Part shown: one piece after another, positions 1 through 12,955 of the stretch
Numbering within the stretch: position 1 is the first letter of the stretch
Layout: each line of letters begins with the position of its first letter
NCBI GenBank assembly: GCA_011033025.1
Contig: WFMF01000010.1
Span: 963,163 to 1,027,162, forward strand
Length of the DNA: 64,000 nt
Source: Beroe forskalii
Lineage: Eukaryota > Ctenophora > Nuda > Beroida > Beroidae
Reading direction: 5' to 3'
Translations under genes and position numbers: made by a program
The notes under the pieces: generated by a model
Told to the model about the DNA's origin: nothing
The model's input: the letters and a program-made list of their open reading frames with translations, nothing else
Database searches by the model: none

Positions 1-140
1 GTTACCAGCGACATCCTGGCCATCCTTAAACCACTGAGCTTGGGTGGGAGCAGGAAGGGTGTACGTGAACCCAAAGGAGCAGTACAGGACCTTAGAACTG
101 GGAGAGTAGTAGGTGTTCTGCCGAGGTGCACCGGTGAACC
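1..140 (-). other. Ig-like module 7, first part
   Basis: The exon enters after an AG at 141-143 in phase 1 and encodes SSKVLYCSFGF and AQWFKDGQDV, the B and C strands of another Ig module. The rest lies beyond the left edge. Confidence 0.7.
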
Positions 141-3100
141 CTGCCGAGATTTGGAACATTAGAATTGTGAAATGGTCGCAAGAAAAATGATATATCCAGC
201 ATCAAATCCCGCACTCCTTAATTTACGCATGTGTAAGTCACACATTCTTCATTGTGGGGACTTCGCGCAGTTATAACTTAAAAAGTGCCCCTCAACTTAT
301 TTGATCAATAAGTACCCCTTAGTAGTCAGTACAAGTTATGTGTCTTTTGTTATACGTACCTTTGTAAATTAGGTTTGTGGATGATGCCTGCTTGCTCCCT
401 GACGTTTCATAGGTGTGTCCGCAAGAAATAGCAGTGACATCGTTAGAGCTTGACCAGTTGTTAACAATGAGAGTGTTGGTTTGCACATAATTGTCAATGG
501 TTCCTGCAAAATTGGTGATGTAAGGTCTCCTTTTTCAAGTTATATGAAAATGAATACCAGATAACCAAATCCATATCAAAATTAAGCTATGCCCAATTCG
601 CAGAGGCCAGACTATAATGGTAAATGATGTTTTTGGATTGACTTGAGGACAAATATTACCTACTATGAGGCGATTCTCACAATTTCAAAACACCTATTCA
701 TCTGTATCTTGAGTATTCACACTCACTGGGCTGTATCTGGAAGTTGGCATCGTTGATGAGGATCTTGTTGCCATCCTTCATCCAGGTGACAGTGGCAGGT
801 TCGTTGGTTTGTGTGCTGCACGTGATAGTGTAGGTGTGGGAAGCAGTCAGGGTCTCTGTTGGCATGGCAACCGCTCGGTGAACGTACAGCAACCCTTCCC
901 TGAGATAATAAATAGGTCTGAATAAGGACTCATGCGGGACATGGGACTAGGAAAATAGAGGTTTCCGGTCCATGGGGTAGTAGACTCAGGAGAAGGTTTT
1001 TGGCTTATAGCGCGTCATGATATTGATGGGTAAGGCGAGAATTCACAAAAAATGTTAATAAAACGTACCTATAACAGGTGCCCCAAAGCCACAGTGGTAT
1101 CTGCACTCCACAGCACCAGCCAGTGAGGGTGACAGGTTGCTCATCGTCATCTGACTCCGCCAGTTACCAGCCTTGTTGAACTGGCTGTTTTCCAGGGCAA
1201 AGTTATCTAGACCCGTCGTTACGTCAACACTGTTAACCCACCAAGAGACTGAAAATATTTGATATCGGGTTAATTCAGTGAAGTTAAAAAGGATCAGGGC
1301 GAAAACGTTTTTTTTTTGTAATTTCATACCATTTTTCAATGTTCGAAATAAAATTTCTAGATCTAGAGATTTGAGGAATTCCCGACATAACAAATTTATG
1401 ATGAAAAAATTATTCTTATAATCTCAAAGTTCAGTAGGTAGTACTGTAGTCTGGTTTGCCTACTCAATAACACATAATATGAGGCTGACTGTACCTGATT
1501 CTACGCCGATGCCTGGATCTGCATCTCCAAGGTAAAAGCAGTAGAAGATTCTGGAGTCTGCCACGTCATCACTCACTTGATACTGAGTATTTGGGAAGAA
1601 GGGAGCGCCTGGAGAAGAGTGGTCTCGTGGTAACTGGCGAGAAATAGCAACAACCAACAATTCTATCTACTTGATAATTGCCCACGATAAGACGATAATC
1701 ACAATAACGTCATAAACAGCTCAAGATCTTCAGAACATCTTTTCTTCATCTATCAATTTATCTCGGCACAATAAAATCAAGAATGAATCTGAATTAACTC
1801 CCGCACCAAGAGGCTAGAGTTGAAAATCAGGATTCGGACTCCTGACCCTAACCTGACCCTTATTAGGTCACATTGACCCCCAAAATTTCCTTGCACCAGG
1901 CTTATGACTTAGTAAGTTATAATAAAGTCAATTCGACTTACTCCTGACGTATACGTTGACGGGGTCGGAGTCCATGGTCTTGGTCTGGGAGTCGATGTAG
2001 AACTCCGCTTTGCAGTAGTACTCGCCTCTGTCCCCTGTAGCAGCACTAACAAAGTAGAGCAGGTTGGTGTACAGAGTACCCTCGTCGTTCACATCGCCAG
2101 AGTACTGCGAGGGGAAGACGGTAGAGACATGGAGAGTGAAATCTTAAATCGTGAAATAAAGATCAGGGACAATAGTTCGACAATCGACACTCAAAAGTTC
2201 GACAGCCCTTAAGTTAGACTCTCTCACTGTTTTCAACCTTCCGGTCGCTATAAAGCTCGGCAGATTTACTCTTGTCGCAGTTTGTGATCTCAACAGACTG
2301 AATTTGAGACAGCCGGAAGTTCGTCCCCTTCATTAGCGTGCCTCCTGAAGAAAGGCTCTTTTCAACTTCACAGCTGTATATTTATGTACACACCATGCTA
2401 ACCCATGATAATGACGTCACTAATTCATTCCTCGACTCACCCTGCCCCCAGGTAAAGCACCTCCATCCTTGTACCAGGACACAGTCGGTACTATCCCCGG
2501 CTCAGTCCTCAGCGAACAGGTCATCTCGTAGGATTCACCCTTGTCAAATGCCCGGTCTTGTGGAGATGTAACGAACCCGATACCTAGGGGTGAAGTGGCA
2601 TGAACAGATACATCAAATCTCATTATTTGCAAAAATCATTTAATTTTAAATGATAATTGAATATTATATATCCGTTCAATACATGGCTATGGCAATGTGC
2701 ACGTTCTGAAAGGCTGGAGAATCATAAGATCCCTCCAGCGACCAGCAATCATCACATAAATTTTGAAAGCCTCTGATACATCAACCTCTCGTATCAATCA
2801 CACGTTTCTAACTCCCTAATTCCATATGCTAAACATGTAAACGGTTGTCGGTTATCTCCTGAACCCACTAACTGTAAACACTGAGAGTGGCAGGCTGTGA
2901 GTTGATCTCCCCACTCTCCCCCGGGTAAGTCATGCGGCACACCACGGCACTGCTCTGCTTCGTCACAGACTGCAGACTCAGCACTGACTTAGTGGCCCGG
3001 GTAGCGGGGGTGTAGACAGATGAGAAGAGGGAGGAGGCCTGGGGGCGGAGTCGAGGAGCCAGACCACAGTGGGCTCAGACTCTCCTACGGTTTCGCAGGT

Positions 3101-6100
3101 GAAGGCCGCATCGTCTCCAACGCCTGGATATATGGGTGAAATAGAGGGATTCAACTCTTCAGGTGAGGGGTCAGACAATCACATTGAAACATTTCATAGC
3201 ATGACCCAAACATTAGGTAAGTCCTCTTTCATTAAATATGAATGAGTGGGATGTCCCAATGTCATTAAACACTATCTTTTTGTTTCTCTCAATTGTAATT
3301 TCAAACAGACTCTTCACTCTTCATACCAAGGCTGAGAGATGTTGGTTGGATGGTGAAGCCCCTGACGACAACGTTTCTAGCAGCAGAAGTTACCACCTCC
3401 TTATTATTTGCGATGTTATTGTAAACCCCCTTACACGAGTACGTATTGCTGCAAGAGAGAGGGGGTGAGAGGCATGAAATTATTCGCGAATTTAAGGAAA
3501 TTTCTTATCAGAAATTTTCAAAACACCGCTGTTATCTGATGAGTTTCTCCGGAGAATTTATAAAGCTGTGTAATGGTCATTGCGTGATCAGCTGTCAATA
3601 ATCTAATCCTTATAAAATGCTACCCTGTGTCCCTGTATGATGTATACCTGACAGCTGGGTCCGATGAAGCTTGCAGGTTTGGTCTGGAAACAACAGTGTC
3701 ATCCACATCTGTGTTGTACATCGAAACAACCTGTACAGAGATTACCAGGGTTCAGATCAAACCTCAAAAATGGATAAATTACAAAATATTATTTGAATAT
3801 TATCGATTTTGAAATTTCTGCTTGATGTATAAAATGCTAAGCTTTTGTGCTAATTTTTATGCTTTTTGTGGGCTATTTTCAATGCCATTTGAAGTGCTTT
3901 TTTGAAATTGCAACTTCTGGAACCTAATTATTGCCAAATTGTACAGGTTTTATAGGCAATGAAGTGCTTCTGTCAATGCTTTAACTGCTTTCCTACGTTT
4001 TAAAAAGTGGAAGTGTAAAATGTACAAAAGTGGAAAATGTACGAAATTATTCAAATATGCACAAAGAACCAGGATTACAACATAAAATCTATGGCTGTTT
4101 CAGCTTGGCAAAGTTTGTTTTTCCTTCACTTTCACAGGTACTCAAATACGTACAAAAAACCACGACTACGGACATTAAATCTCAGAAATAAGACGTTTGA
4201 AGTTGGAAGAGGTACCTTGCATTTCCCAGTTTCAGAGGCAGGTTCGACCTCCCCAGCAGGGGTGCATGATCCGCTCTAGGTGAGAAGAAAACATGCAGTA
4301 TTAGATGAGGTGGAATACACGACCATCACAGAATACACGACCATCACAGAATACACCGTGTGTAATGAGGCTCGAAGCTGTGAAGCTTACAATCGACAAG
4401 ATACGATTGGGAACATAGAAACTTGAAACATGGAGACAAGAACAAAACCATGTGTTAAGTCTGCTTGAGCCTTTCAAAAATGCTAAGTTATAAAATGTGC
4501 TAAAACACGGATCATGCAGAACATTTGAAGGATGATACACTATAAATACCTCGCTCGGGTCCCTCAACCACGTTATGGTCAGCATGTAGGTTGCTAGGTT
4601 TCTGAAGGTACAGGCCAAGGGAAGCGTTTCTCCGATTTGCAGATACACTGTTTCTTCAGCCGGGGTCATTTCAGCCGCTGTTGATGATGCTCAGAGTGAT
4701 ATTTGTCATTTTGTGACTTGTGAAAAATGGCGGGAAAACCAATGAAGCGACCAGAGAAACTTGTGTCCAACCATTAAACGGTGAATATGGAAAATATCTA
4801 TCAGTTACACACCTAAAATGGTGAGAGAGACATCAATAAGGGCAGTTTCTGTAGTAAAGGGAGCTGCTGTTCCCAAGGTAGCTTCACAGTTATACCTGAA
4901 GAGAAGCTTACTTTCTGTTGGGAAAGATAACCCACGGCACCAGTTTATGAAAATTTTCTCTGGGTTGAACTGCTTATGATAATTAGAAATAGCCTTGATT
5001 TTCTGCTTTGCTGAAGAAATCACAACGGTTGCGTAACAAGGTGTTTTGAGGCTACATATTATTCCAATACCATAAGCCCCCTACGTGGAAATACAACAAG
5101 AATTGCGCCTGCCAGAGCATTTCTTGTGCTTGTTGATTGTTCCCGTATGCAGGCGCTTAATTTCCTGTTCCCTGGGGCTGGTATTACTATTAGAACACAC
5201 TGTCATTTGACCGTTGTCCGTCTTATTTACTGACATAGTGAGTTGACGATAAAGCATAAAAGTGACCTCACAAATCAATACAATCGCCGATCGCGGGCGT
5301 ACACCTACGGGAAATAAGAGCAAGAGTTGGTATTCAATAGATTTACGATTTATCTGAAATAATTTTCCGTGATAAAACGCTTCTTCTATCAAGTGTGACA
5401 TCGCAATACTAACATCATTGAATCAATTTTATAAATATTCCTCGTTATGCGGGCGCTATATACATTTCTCTCTCCTAAAATTTTGAATAAACGCGCGCAG
5501 ATCTAAATATCAGTATCACGTGGGCGATTTCGTTCCACGTGCCAAATGTTCGCGCGCGCGTTCCCGCCATTTCATAGAACTCTCTGAAGATTCGTTGCGC
5601 GCCGTTCAGAGTTTCATAACTATGATCACCATTTTCGTTACGCGTTGAATTTTCTTTTATGTTGCGTTGCAGATATCAAACCATTGCAATGTTCGCTAAT
5701 ATTGTACTCCGCCTTGATATACTAAAGATTGAGATACACAATATAATTATTAATTACTGACCAAGATTAAAGATTCAGATATATCATTGTTGTTATCAAT
5801 CATGAACCGAAACAAACTCTCATGTTTTACTTTCCTCAAGTAAATTCTTTAGATCATTCATAACTGATGGCACTATTACTGCCCATTGTAAGTTGGCCGA
5901 ATTGCCCGCTACTTAAAGTCAAAATGGCTGGTTGATTGAAATCCAATATGATTGATTCCGTGAAAATTGATTAAGTTTTGATTTTATGATTAAAGAATTG
6001 TTAAATTTTTGATGAAGAACATCAGCATGAACAGAGCATCGAACTCAAATACCTACAACGTAGCCCAGTTAGCTAGCTGCAGCCCATAAGGCGAAGGATG

Positions 6101-8847
6101 CCACTACACCAAGCTACTCTGACGCGAGTGATATTATAAAGGAGCAGTTGATCGAAAAAGTGACATACCACCACCACGGATCGCATACGACCAAATTCGG
6201 TCGCGCGCAGCACCACCACCTATTTCAGATTTAACAGTACGCGTAAAGGTAGTATACACACAACCCCCACAAAACACGATCTCTGCTAACCTTTTCTCAA
6301 TGCCTTTTTGTAAAACAAAAACGCGATTGGGAACAGGAAAAAATAGATGGTTCAACGTTCACTTACTGACACTCACTACGTTGAGGTATGACGAAATTTT
6401 AGCAGCCTATTCCTGAACTCACGGGGCACATAACAACGAGCTATACTCACGTTCCCGCGTCCGCTGCAGCAGCAGTGAAGGTCAGGATGCTCTGGAAGGG
6501 GGAGCTCTGTCCGGCTGCGAACTCTCCCTGTTCTCTGAAGTCAGCACCGTCCTTAATCCACCTCACACCCGACACCTGCAATGGGAGTTATGGAATTACA
6601 AGAGCACGGACTTGGAGGGGTCTTCCTACCATCCATTACACCGCCTGGGTTTGCAACACAGACCATCCAAATGTCCGACTGTTGCACGCTAAGGATGGGT
6701 CACGGACTTGCTCAAGAAAGTTAACTTTTGAATTGGCATATAACTCACTTTTTGTGAGAGAAACAATACATAGCCTCGATGCAACCTGCATGGCGTGCGC
6801 CACCACTCAAAAGCTCGAGGAGTCTACGACTGATAACTTGATAAATTGGTAAGAGGATTTGAATGGGTCTGCCAGTATAAGTCAAAAAGCAGCAACTTAC
6901 CGTGTCTAGGGCTGTTATCTTGCAAGTCATCACGATTTCTGATCCAAGAGCGTATTCTGTATTATACGTTATAACTTCTACTTCTGTATCAAGAAATGAA
7001 TTAGTGCGTTAGAAAGGATTTTAAATTAAAGTTGAATACATTAGCAGCATAGATAGATATCAACACCAAGCATGATAACATGTAGAAAGTGGTTTATACA
7101 CTAACTAACATCAATTTTGTTATATCAGTTGGTCAGTAATAAACCTGTATCAGTAGAGTCTGAATCAGTAAACACAGCTCCCCACACTGACAAAAAATAC
7201 ACGGCTGATAGAAACATGAGCCAGATTCTTGAGCTGATATTTTCTCCAGACCGGTATTCACTACTTCATACTTAGATACTTCTTAACGCTTTAAAATGTA
7301 CAATTTATAGTAAGAGTCACAAAATCTAGAGCTGGAGTCTCATTAGGGCTCGTCTTCAATCAGTCATGTGGTTATTATTGTTTATATGGTCTCTTTGTGG
7401 GTTTAAAACACAAAAGCTTCATGTTCTAGAAGGTCATATTATAATCGGCGCACATATTTCCATGTAACTATGTAATATTCTAATATTGACTTATTGCTTT
7501 ATTGAGGGAATATTGTGTACATGTGCACAGAGCAGACATTGCTCAAAGCTCACGGGAAAGTTGAAGCGACCAGTCTATGACAAGTGATTGGCAAATGGTA
7601 ATCTAAACTTCTAAAGGCTTAAAGGCTTACAACGGGTGCATTCAAAAACGCGTGCCGAGTGCAGAAAAGAAAATTTAAAGTACCTAAAAGGTCAATCGAT
7701 TGATCGCAAGTCGCAACAAAATAAATATAACAACAGTTGTTGTCAAGAGGGCAAAAGTGAATAGAATAATCAACTTTTGTATTTCAGTTGAATAAATAAT
7801 GTAATAGCAGTATGGAATATGGGAAGATAATGTTCTTCCTAGTAAAGCTTAATAATGTATGAGTGTGACAGAAGATCTAATTAACATTTGAAATGATAAC
7901 ATTACATCATTAACATCCACGATAGTGGCTCCTAATGGTTAAACCACGGTAACAGGTTTGATAAAGTGGTTTAATTACTTAATTAGGATAGCAGATGTTT
8001 ATTCCTAAATAAGATAATTTAGTGATTAGTGGCTTTCATTTCCAATAGTCACTTTCACTTCAATCGTGAATAAGCGACTATCAGGCTATTAAGACATAAA
8101 GGTAGCATATGGCAATGTGGGGGTTGGATATTGGACGACTGCAGCACACTCGAGTCAACAAGGCAAGGAAAGAAGGCCCCTTTGGTTGTGTGGGCCGTAA
8201 GATTCAGACTTTCAGAGGCCAGGAATTAGGAATTATGGCTCTGCCTATTGAGAAAGTGGGTCCTTGGTGAGCGAACTGGGCAAAAAGGGATTATCGACCG
8301 CCCACTGTATTCACTGCCCAGAGATTGTCCCAACAGCTAATTTTGCCTTTACCATGCCCCTTCATTACTGAAAGGTGAAATTTGAGGTGAAATATCAAAT
8401 ACTCACTTCTGCAGGAGGAGGGCATCTGACCAGTCACACAGGGAACCTCAGCCACCGAGCTGCTCCCTAACTGGAACCTGTGAGAAAAAGTCAATCAACA
8501 GGACCATACCTCTCAAATTAATGGGCAATCTATAATTATTAGGGTAATTTGCCTGAGCTTATCTGGTGTAGTCATTAGAAGTGGTTATTGATTGATAAAT
8601 ATTGGAATGCATCAAGGGCGAATTTCCATTAATCAAGACCCAAATATTCAATAAAAACTGTTATAGCCTACAGTTTTCTGAGCCCGATGCAATAGAAAAC
8701 ACGTACCCAGTATCACAGAAGACTCTGAATGTTGTCCCCGAGTCCACTTGCTCCCCCGCTGTGATGGTGGTGTCAAGTCTGCTGAACTCGGGGGCTGAGA
8801 TGGAGCATTTCTCTTGTGTCCTTACCAGCCCCACGACAGAGAAACAC
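1..8847 (-). CDS. CCP plus multi-Ig extracellular protein, partial (middle of gene)
   Basis: A multi-exon gene on the minus strand. Exons I can support, 5' to 3': 8707-8847, 8407-8477, 6901-6983, 6451-6575, 4813-4895, 4550-4677, 4216-4275, 3648-3730, 3318-3448, 2873-3123, 2441-2583, 1942-2104, 1495-1608, 1069-1248, 727-894, 360-503, and one from 140 past the window edge. All but one join in frame with GT..AG borders; the break is in the 2873-3123 exon. Module borders are phase 1, as in shuffled extracellular Ig genes. The first two exons form a CCP/sushi module and the rest form seven Ig-like modules. No signal peptide, transmembrane segment or C-terminus is visible, so both ends are missing. 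The likely place of action is the cell surface or outside the cell. Cell adhesion, immune recognition or allorecognition are all possible; I do not recognise an orthologue. Introns are 0.1-1.6 kb and one holds a 1.24-kb repeat. Confidence 0.8.
360..894 (-). other. Ig-like module 6 (two exons)
   Basis: Exons 727-894 and 360-503 total 312 nt, phase 1 to phase 1. Landmarks: HTYTITCSTQ, ATVTWMKDGN and VTAISCGHTYE. The acceptor at 894 was chosen over an upstream AG because only it gives phase 1. Confidence 0.8.
1069..1608 (-). other. Ig-like module 5 (two exons)
   Basis: Exons 1495-1608 and 1069-1248 total 294 nt, phase 1 to phase 1. Landmarks: SRIFYCFYLGDAD, VSWWVNSVDV and GAVECRYHCGFG. The F strand has a second cysteine three residues after the usual one. 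Confidence 0.8.
1942..2583 (-). other. Ig-like module 4 (two exons)
   Basis: Exons 2441-2583 and 1942-2104 total 306 nt, phase 1 to phase 1. Landmarks: ESYEMTCSLRTEPG, TVSWYKDGG and GDRGEYYCKAEFY, a textbook B-C-F strand arrangement with the D-x-G-x-Y-x-C motif. Confidence 0.85.
2873..3123 (-). other. Ig-like module 3 (single exon, one-base frame break)
   Basis: One exon encodes DDAAFTCETVG, then TVVWLLDSAP, then in another frame KSVLSLQSVTKQSSAVVCRM and TLSVY. The reading frame changes at a run of five G (3041-3045 on the plus strand). The exon is 251 nt, whereas a phase 1-1 module needs a multiple of three. One missing base in the run explains both facts: a real null allele or a homopolymer sequencing error. 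Confidence 0.65.
3318..4677 (-). other. Ig-like module 2 (four exons)
   Basis: Exons 4550-4677, 4216-4275, 3648-3730 and 3318-3448. Landmarks are TLPLACTFRN (B strand), TITWLRD (C strand) and NTYSCKGVYN (F strand). The two small middle exons encode a C'-E stretch with two extra cysteines (SGSCTPAG and TGKCK), a possible extra disulfide. The last exon appears to carry the A strand of the next module (GFTIQPTSLSLGMK). Its donor, A|GTGAAG, was chosen because it keeps phase 1. Confidence 0.7.
5097..6337 (-). mobile_element. R1 repeat, copy 1 (1.24 kb, tRNA-like Pol III promoter)
   Basis: It matches the copy at 43567-44873 in both ends and the interior. One end is a hairpin (CAAGAATTGCGCC and its complement); the other ends GATTGGGAACAGG. 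On the minus strand, 6117 down to 6036 resembles a tRNA: box-A-like TAGCTTGGTGTAGTGG and box-B-like GAGTTCGATGC. CpG-rich words GCGCGCGC lie near 5550. No protein is encoded. Borders are set from the two-copy comparison and from the empty site of the other copy. It sits in an intron of the Ig gene. Confidence 0.7.
6036..6117 (-). other. tRNA-like sequence inside R1
   Basis: Box A (TAGCTTGGTGTAGTGG) and box B (GAGTTCGATGC) are placed as in a tRNA, but no proper cloverleaf acceptor stem can be drawn. This is a tRNA-derived SINE head, not a functional tRNA gene. Confidence 0.55.
8407..8847 (-). other. CCP/sushi module (two exons) of the Ig gene
   Basis: Exons 8707-8847 and 8407-8477 join in phase 2 and give the four-cysteine spacing of a complement control protein module. 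Visible pieces are EKCSISAPEF, TFRVFCDTG, AEVPCVTGQM and SSCR. The second exon leaves in phase 1, which feeds the first Ig exon. The first exon may continue N-terminally into an unidentified region (CFSVVGLVRTQ); its acceptor is less certain than the others. Confidence 0.75.
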
Positions 8848-8939
8848 CTGGAGGGGGTTGATTTCTTGTGCGTTGAAAGAGATCAGGGCCAGATCATGAT
8901 CAATAATAATCATGATTACCCTCCCGTGGCTCAAATTCC

Positions 8940-9240
8940 AGTGTGATAATTATCGATGTATCACTCCTTTATAGGACTACTGAACAGTGGCGGAATAATA
9001 GCGCAAAATATCGTTAAATAAATTGTTGATTTTATGAAGGAGCACTCGAAAATCTATAAAAACGTTGAATTCAGACGAGGGTCGTCAGACCCGAGTGGTA
9101 GGGAGTACTGTTTTGTCGGGTAATAATACAATTAACAAACTCATGGATCGTGTGATATCGAAAATTGTCAAACTCGGCTAACGCCTCGTGTGATAATTTT
9201 CGATATAACACTCCCATTCGTTTGTTAATCGTACAATATT
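8940..9240. repeat. Fold-back MITE-like repeat
   Basis: An imperfect inverted repeat: 9125-9165 pairs with 9193-9240 (shared words such as ATTAACAAAC and TATCGAAAATT). A further copy of the GTGTGATAATT word lies near 8942. It also carries the TTTATGAAGGAGCA motif (9031-9044) shared with other repeats in the window. No target duplication was assigned. Confidence 0.6.
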
Positions 9241-9367
9241 ATGGAAATAACGATTCAAAAATTGCAGTTCTAAACACTCAACCGTCAGGCTGTCATTAAA
9301 CTGAAATATCATGATTTTCTTAAACTCACATTACGAGTCCGTTGACCCAATTCAAGGGAGTCATGGT

Positions 9368-9664
9368 TTAAAAGTGGTATTCTGCTGATCCAGTATCAAT
9401 ATTATCTGTAGATCTGTGATGTCCGGTGATCAACAGCCTGAATGAACGAATTCTCTGATATGGTAGATGCTGCCTTGGTGTTGACTGGGCTGTTTCGGAT
9501 GGTGTGATGGTCCGGAAACTCAGATGGTCAGGATAGTCCCTATAGCTGCTAGTGCTAAGGATCTGCTTCAGATAGTTCAGGGTGGTCCAGGTCAGGTGGA
9601 TGTTTGGCGAGTGTCCCTCTGTCACTGTCACATGAATCACCCTGACAAGAGTGCCAATTATCAT
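9368..9664 (-). other. Possible upstream exon of the Ig gene
   Basis: An open minus-strand stretch just upstream of the CCP module. It follows a plausible acceptor (pyrimidine-rich, then TAG) and contains GTLVRVIHVTVTEG. I see no recognisable domain and could not fix a donor that joins the CCP exon. It may be chance. Confidence 0.2.
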
Positions 9665-12600
9665 CTAGTACAGGTAGAAAAAACGGAAATTTATAGGGTT
9701 GAGTTGAAGATAAGTCACAAGAACGCACATTTCACTTACAAAAACACTTGCCGGGTGCCAACTTAATATTCGATTCCATTGTCGAGTATACCTAGAGGTA
9801 GAAAAACCTAGTTTACAAATAGGAGATTTTCGACAAAATCATCCAACAATACACAAAAACACAAATTTGAAATTGCAGACAATCCTTCAAAAAAACAACG
9901 AAATATTTTCCCACCAGAAGCCAAACTGTACAACCGAAGTAAGACAGTTATCGGTTTGTCATTCACCTGAACAAACAAGTATAAAGCCATGAAATACTTA
10001 GGGCTAAAATCATATTACAGCCGTTTGTACTCGGTTATCCGCAATGATCTGATGGAAAATCTTCAAGCTACGTCATGCCTTACTCCTACCACTATTATTA
10101 TTATCAGGCAAGGAAAAAAGGGATATGGTTAGAATAAACGCACATGATTGTTATTGGCTGGAAGTGTATCATCATCAGTTCTTCCACACAGAATATATAA
10201 AACCTTTATAAGCATTTGGAGGAGCTTAGTCAGCGTATATGAATCAACAAATTGTTTGCCTAATAACTACCTGAGTTATTAGATAACTCTAGAGATTCTT
10301 CATTCTTCATCGACTACTATGATTATAATCACGTGACCTGGGTACACACATGGAATTTTGGAGGATGACAGAATGCCAACTATCCCCACTGGATAGAACT
10401 TTGTGTCATTATCAGTACATAATTTTAATGAATTAATAATAAACTCGCTCTCAGCTTTACAGTAGGACACAATAATGCTTGAATAGGCTTATTTGTACAC
10501 GGAGTACTGAAAGTCACAGGAAAATGAATCCCGTATTCCTTTGATGTGATTCCTGAGGCCGATTCATTGTCAAGTGACACAACTAATGACTTAATATGCC
10601 ACCAGAGTACGGGTTTGAGGACTAAAACCACATATATTTTCTACTTTTCAACCCTATTATGGTAAGGTAGCTAGCGAGGTGGCACGGTTATTAGGAGCCT
10701 TTCATGAAACAATGATCAAGATCATTTTCAGTAGTTTTTTTCGAAAAAGCAGTAGGTTTTAGATGGTGACTAAGAAATAAAATGGTAGACCTACATCTTA
10801 TCGGAGCAAGCCCAAATTAACATAGAATCAAATTGTGAAATCGAGCAGGAATTCACTTTGATGATTGATGATTGATCATAAATCATAACTATGATCATAA
10901 ATGAAAATTCAATGACGGTGAAATTTTTTGACAGTGAAATTTTTTGACTGTGATATTTTATGATCAAAATCAGCGTGCACCAACTTTTGTTGTATCATGA
11001 TATCCTTAGACTTTTCCATAGGAACATTTCACATTTGAAATTTTCAAAGTTTAAATCGTCTTTCTCAAATCTGACGCGCCCGTCCAGTACCAATCGGTGG
11101 GACCACCTATGTCCATAAAATGGACTTGAATAGTTGAATGGGCTGATTGCTGCCAATGACTCCGATAAGTGCCTGGCCGACGCTGATCAGGGCTGGACAG
11201 GTGCCGATAGGCGAATTTAGCAGAGTGGTAATTTGCCCAGGTGTGGTACGAGATTGATCAAACATAACGTTTGTAAGTTAAGAAAAGAACAGAGAAGAGC
11301 TGAGAAGGACCATTTATCATGATTAATGAGGGGATTGGCATCATACTACTACAGTACGTCAGCCGGTAAAACCGTAATGATAGATTCTAAGTACGGAGAT
11401 GCCATCTTCATACAACACGCAACGTCGTGTCAATTATATAGGTAGCGCTTAAGTTGAAATGATAGGCAGAGGACAGTGATGGCATTATCATGGTTTAAAA
11501 TGGTGAGTTGATGACGAAGAAACTTTTTATTGAACGCAGAAATCATAGTTATAGCTCCCACTAGCGACTCATGCGATATATTATGCATTGCATTTACTAA
11601 AACAAAGCTAGGCAAGTCTGAAGCAAGCCGGGGTTTGGATCTGAAAACAGTAAAATATATGGATCAAACGTCATCATCTCGTCACATACAGGACAACTGG
11701 TAAATATACCCGATATATAGTGATTGAATAATGATCTTGTTATACTGAGGAGAGGTTGGAGCAGCACCCTATAAATAGTTCTCTGACGTTGTCAATCGAT
11801 TCCTATATAATGATAGTTCTATTTTCCTATATGTTTATTATTTTATCGTCTTACGTATGAAAAGTGAGAAATTAATTGGTAATTAATCCGATTTATACAA
11901 TTATCTGCACTGCATAGACAAGTAGATGGGTTCAACGTTAAACATGACTATATTCTTATATTTACTGCCTTCGAACAACAAAAGCTCAATACTTCATTTG
12001 GGAGCAAGATCCAAGAGAGCAACTAAGAAAGAACCAAACCGTTTACGTAAATTCATGGAACTGCAAATAGGCTAAAGACCAAAGGAGAGCTGATTATGAT
12101 CCAGAATATCAATTGGATGAGAATCCTTGAGTCTCATGACTGGTTGGTACTGTTCAAAAACTGTGGAAGTACCAAGGCATTTTGAAGCGTGACACCTTAT
12201 AAAACTTTCTCAATTCATGAATGATTAATTCATAACGTCTAAATAGCAAATACATACTCATTACTCACATAAACAATGATTTAAGTTTCATGCATATTGT
12301 ATAGTGTATACCTTCCTGAATTGAGGAGTATGTATACTGAGTAGTGTAAATGAGTATGGCTCAATACTGTTGTATGCAAGACCAGCTGTACTCCGGTCAG
12401 GACTACGGGGTCCCACTTTTGCAGCTATGAGAAGAGCCCTACGCGACAACTTAAAATTATTTCGACCGAGTAACATGAAGCGTTACGTCCAACGGAGTTA
12501 GTAAAAGCTACAAAGAGCTGGAAGGAATAACCAGGGATTTGTCTCGGATAAAGTCGAGTGGCAGGAAATAAAAGTCTCATGGGGCTCCTGCAGGAGCGAC

Positions 12601-12955
12601 CTGCTGGCTGGAATGTTTAAAAGTTAGAGAAGTAGAAAGTGAAATCCTTCCAACTTCGCATTCACAATTAAATTCTTTTTCCCTCAACCGTCCGCTTTCC
12701 AACTGGTTGAAATGAGCCGATTGGGGAGCAGCTAATTAGGTGGTTGTAAGTAACTAATTATCCTCTCAATAAGCTAGAGTTCATACTAGTTCAGGAATTC
12801 GTTGTCAAGCAAGGACACTAGAAAAGTAGAAACACGACATAGCAAGCATGACCGAAAGGATGGAAGTGCACACAAGCAAGACATAACATAAACCTCATTC
12901 CAAGATTCATAGGTCACTAGGAATTATGAGATAATGCTGAAGTGTGCTGTCTTTT
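9665..12955. other. No gene seen
   Basis: AT-rich sequence with frequent stops in all frames. There are a few short direct repeats, such as two copies of GTGAAATTTTTTGAC near 10919-10945. I find no splice-framed homologous exon. Confidence 0.5.

Larger units (their letters stand above)
4813..6983 (-). other. Ig-like module 1 (three exons)
   Basis: Exons 6901-6983, 6451-6575 and 4813-4895 total 291 nt (97 codons) from phase 1 to phase 1. The B-strand cysteine is in GSEIVMTCKITALDT, the C-strand tryptophan in VRWIKDG, and the F-strand reads AGTYNCEATLG. The intron between the last two exons carries the 1.24-kb repeat at 5097-6337. Confidence 0.8.

Noticed and set aside
3530-3575. Hammerhead ribozyme core (CTGATGAG followed by a self-complementary stretch)
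   Set aside because: No GAAA after stem II and no matching stems I and III; chance match.
3536-3812. Plus-strand gene opposite the Ig gene
   Set aside because: It is the antisense of exon 3648-3730 and adjacent intron.
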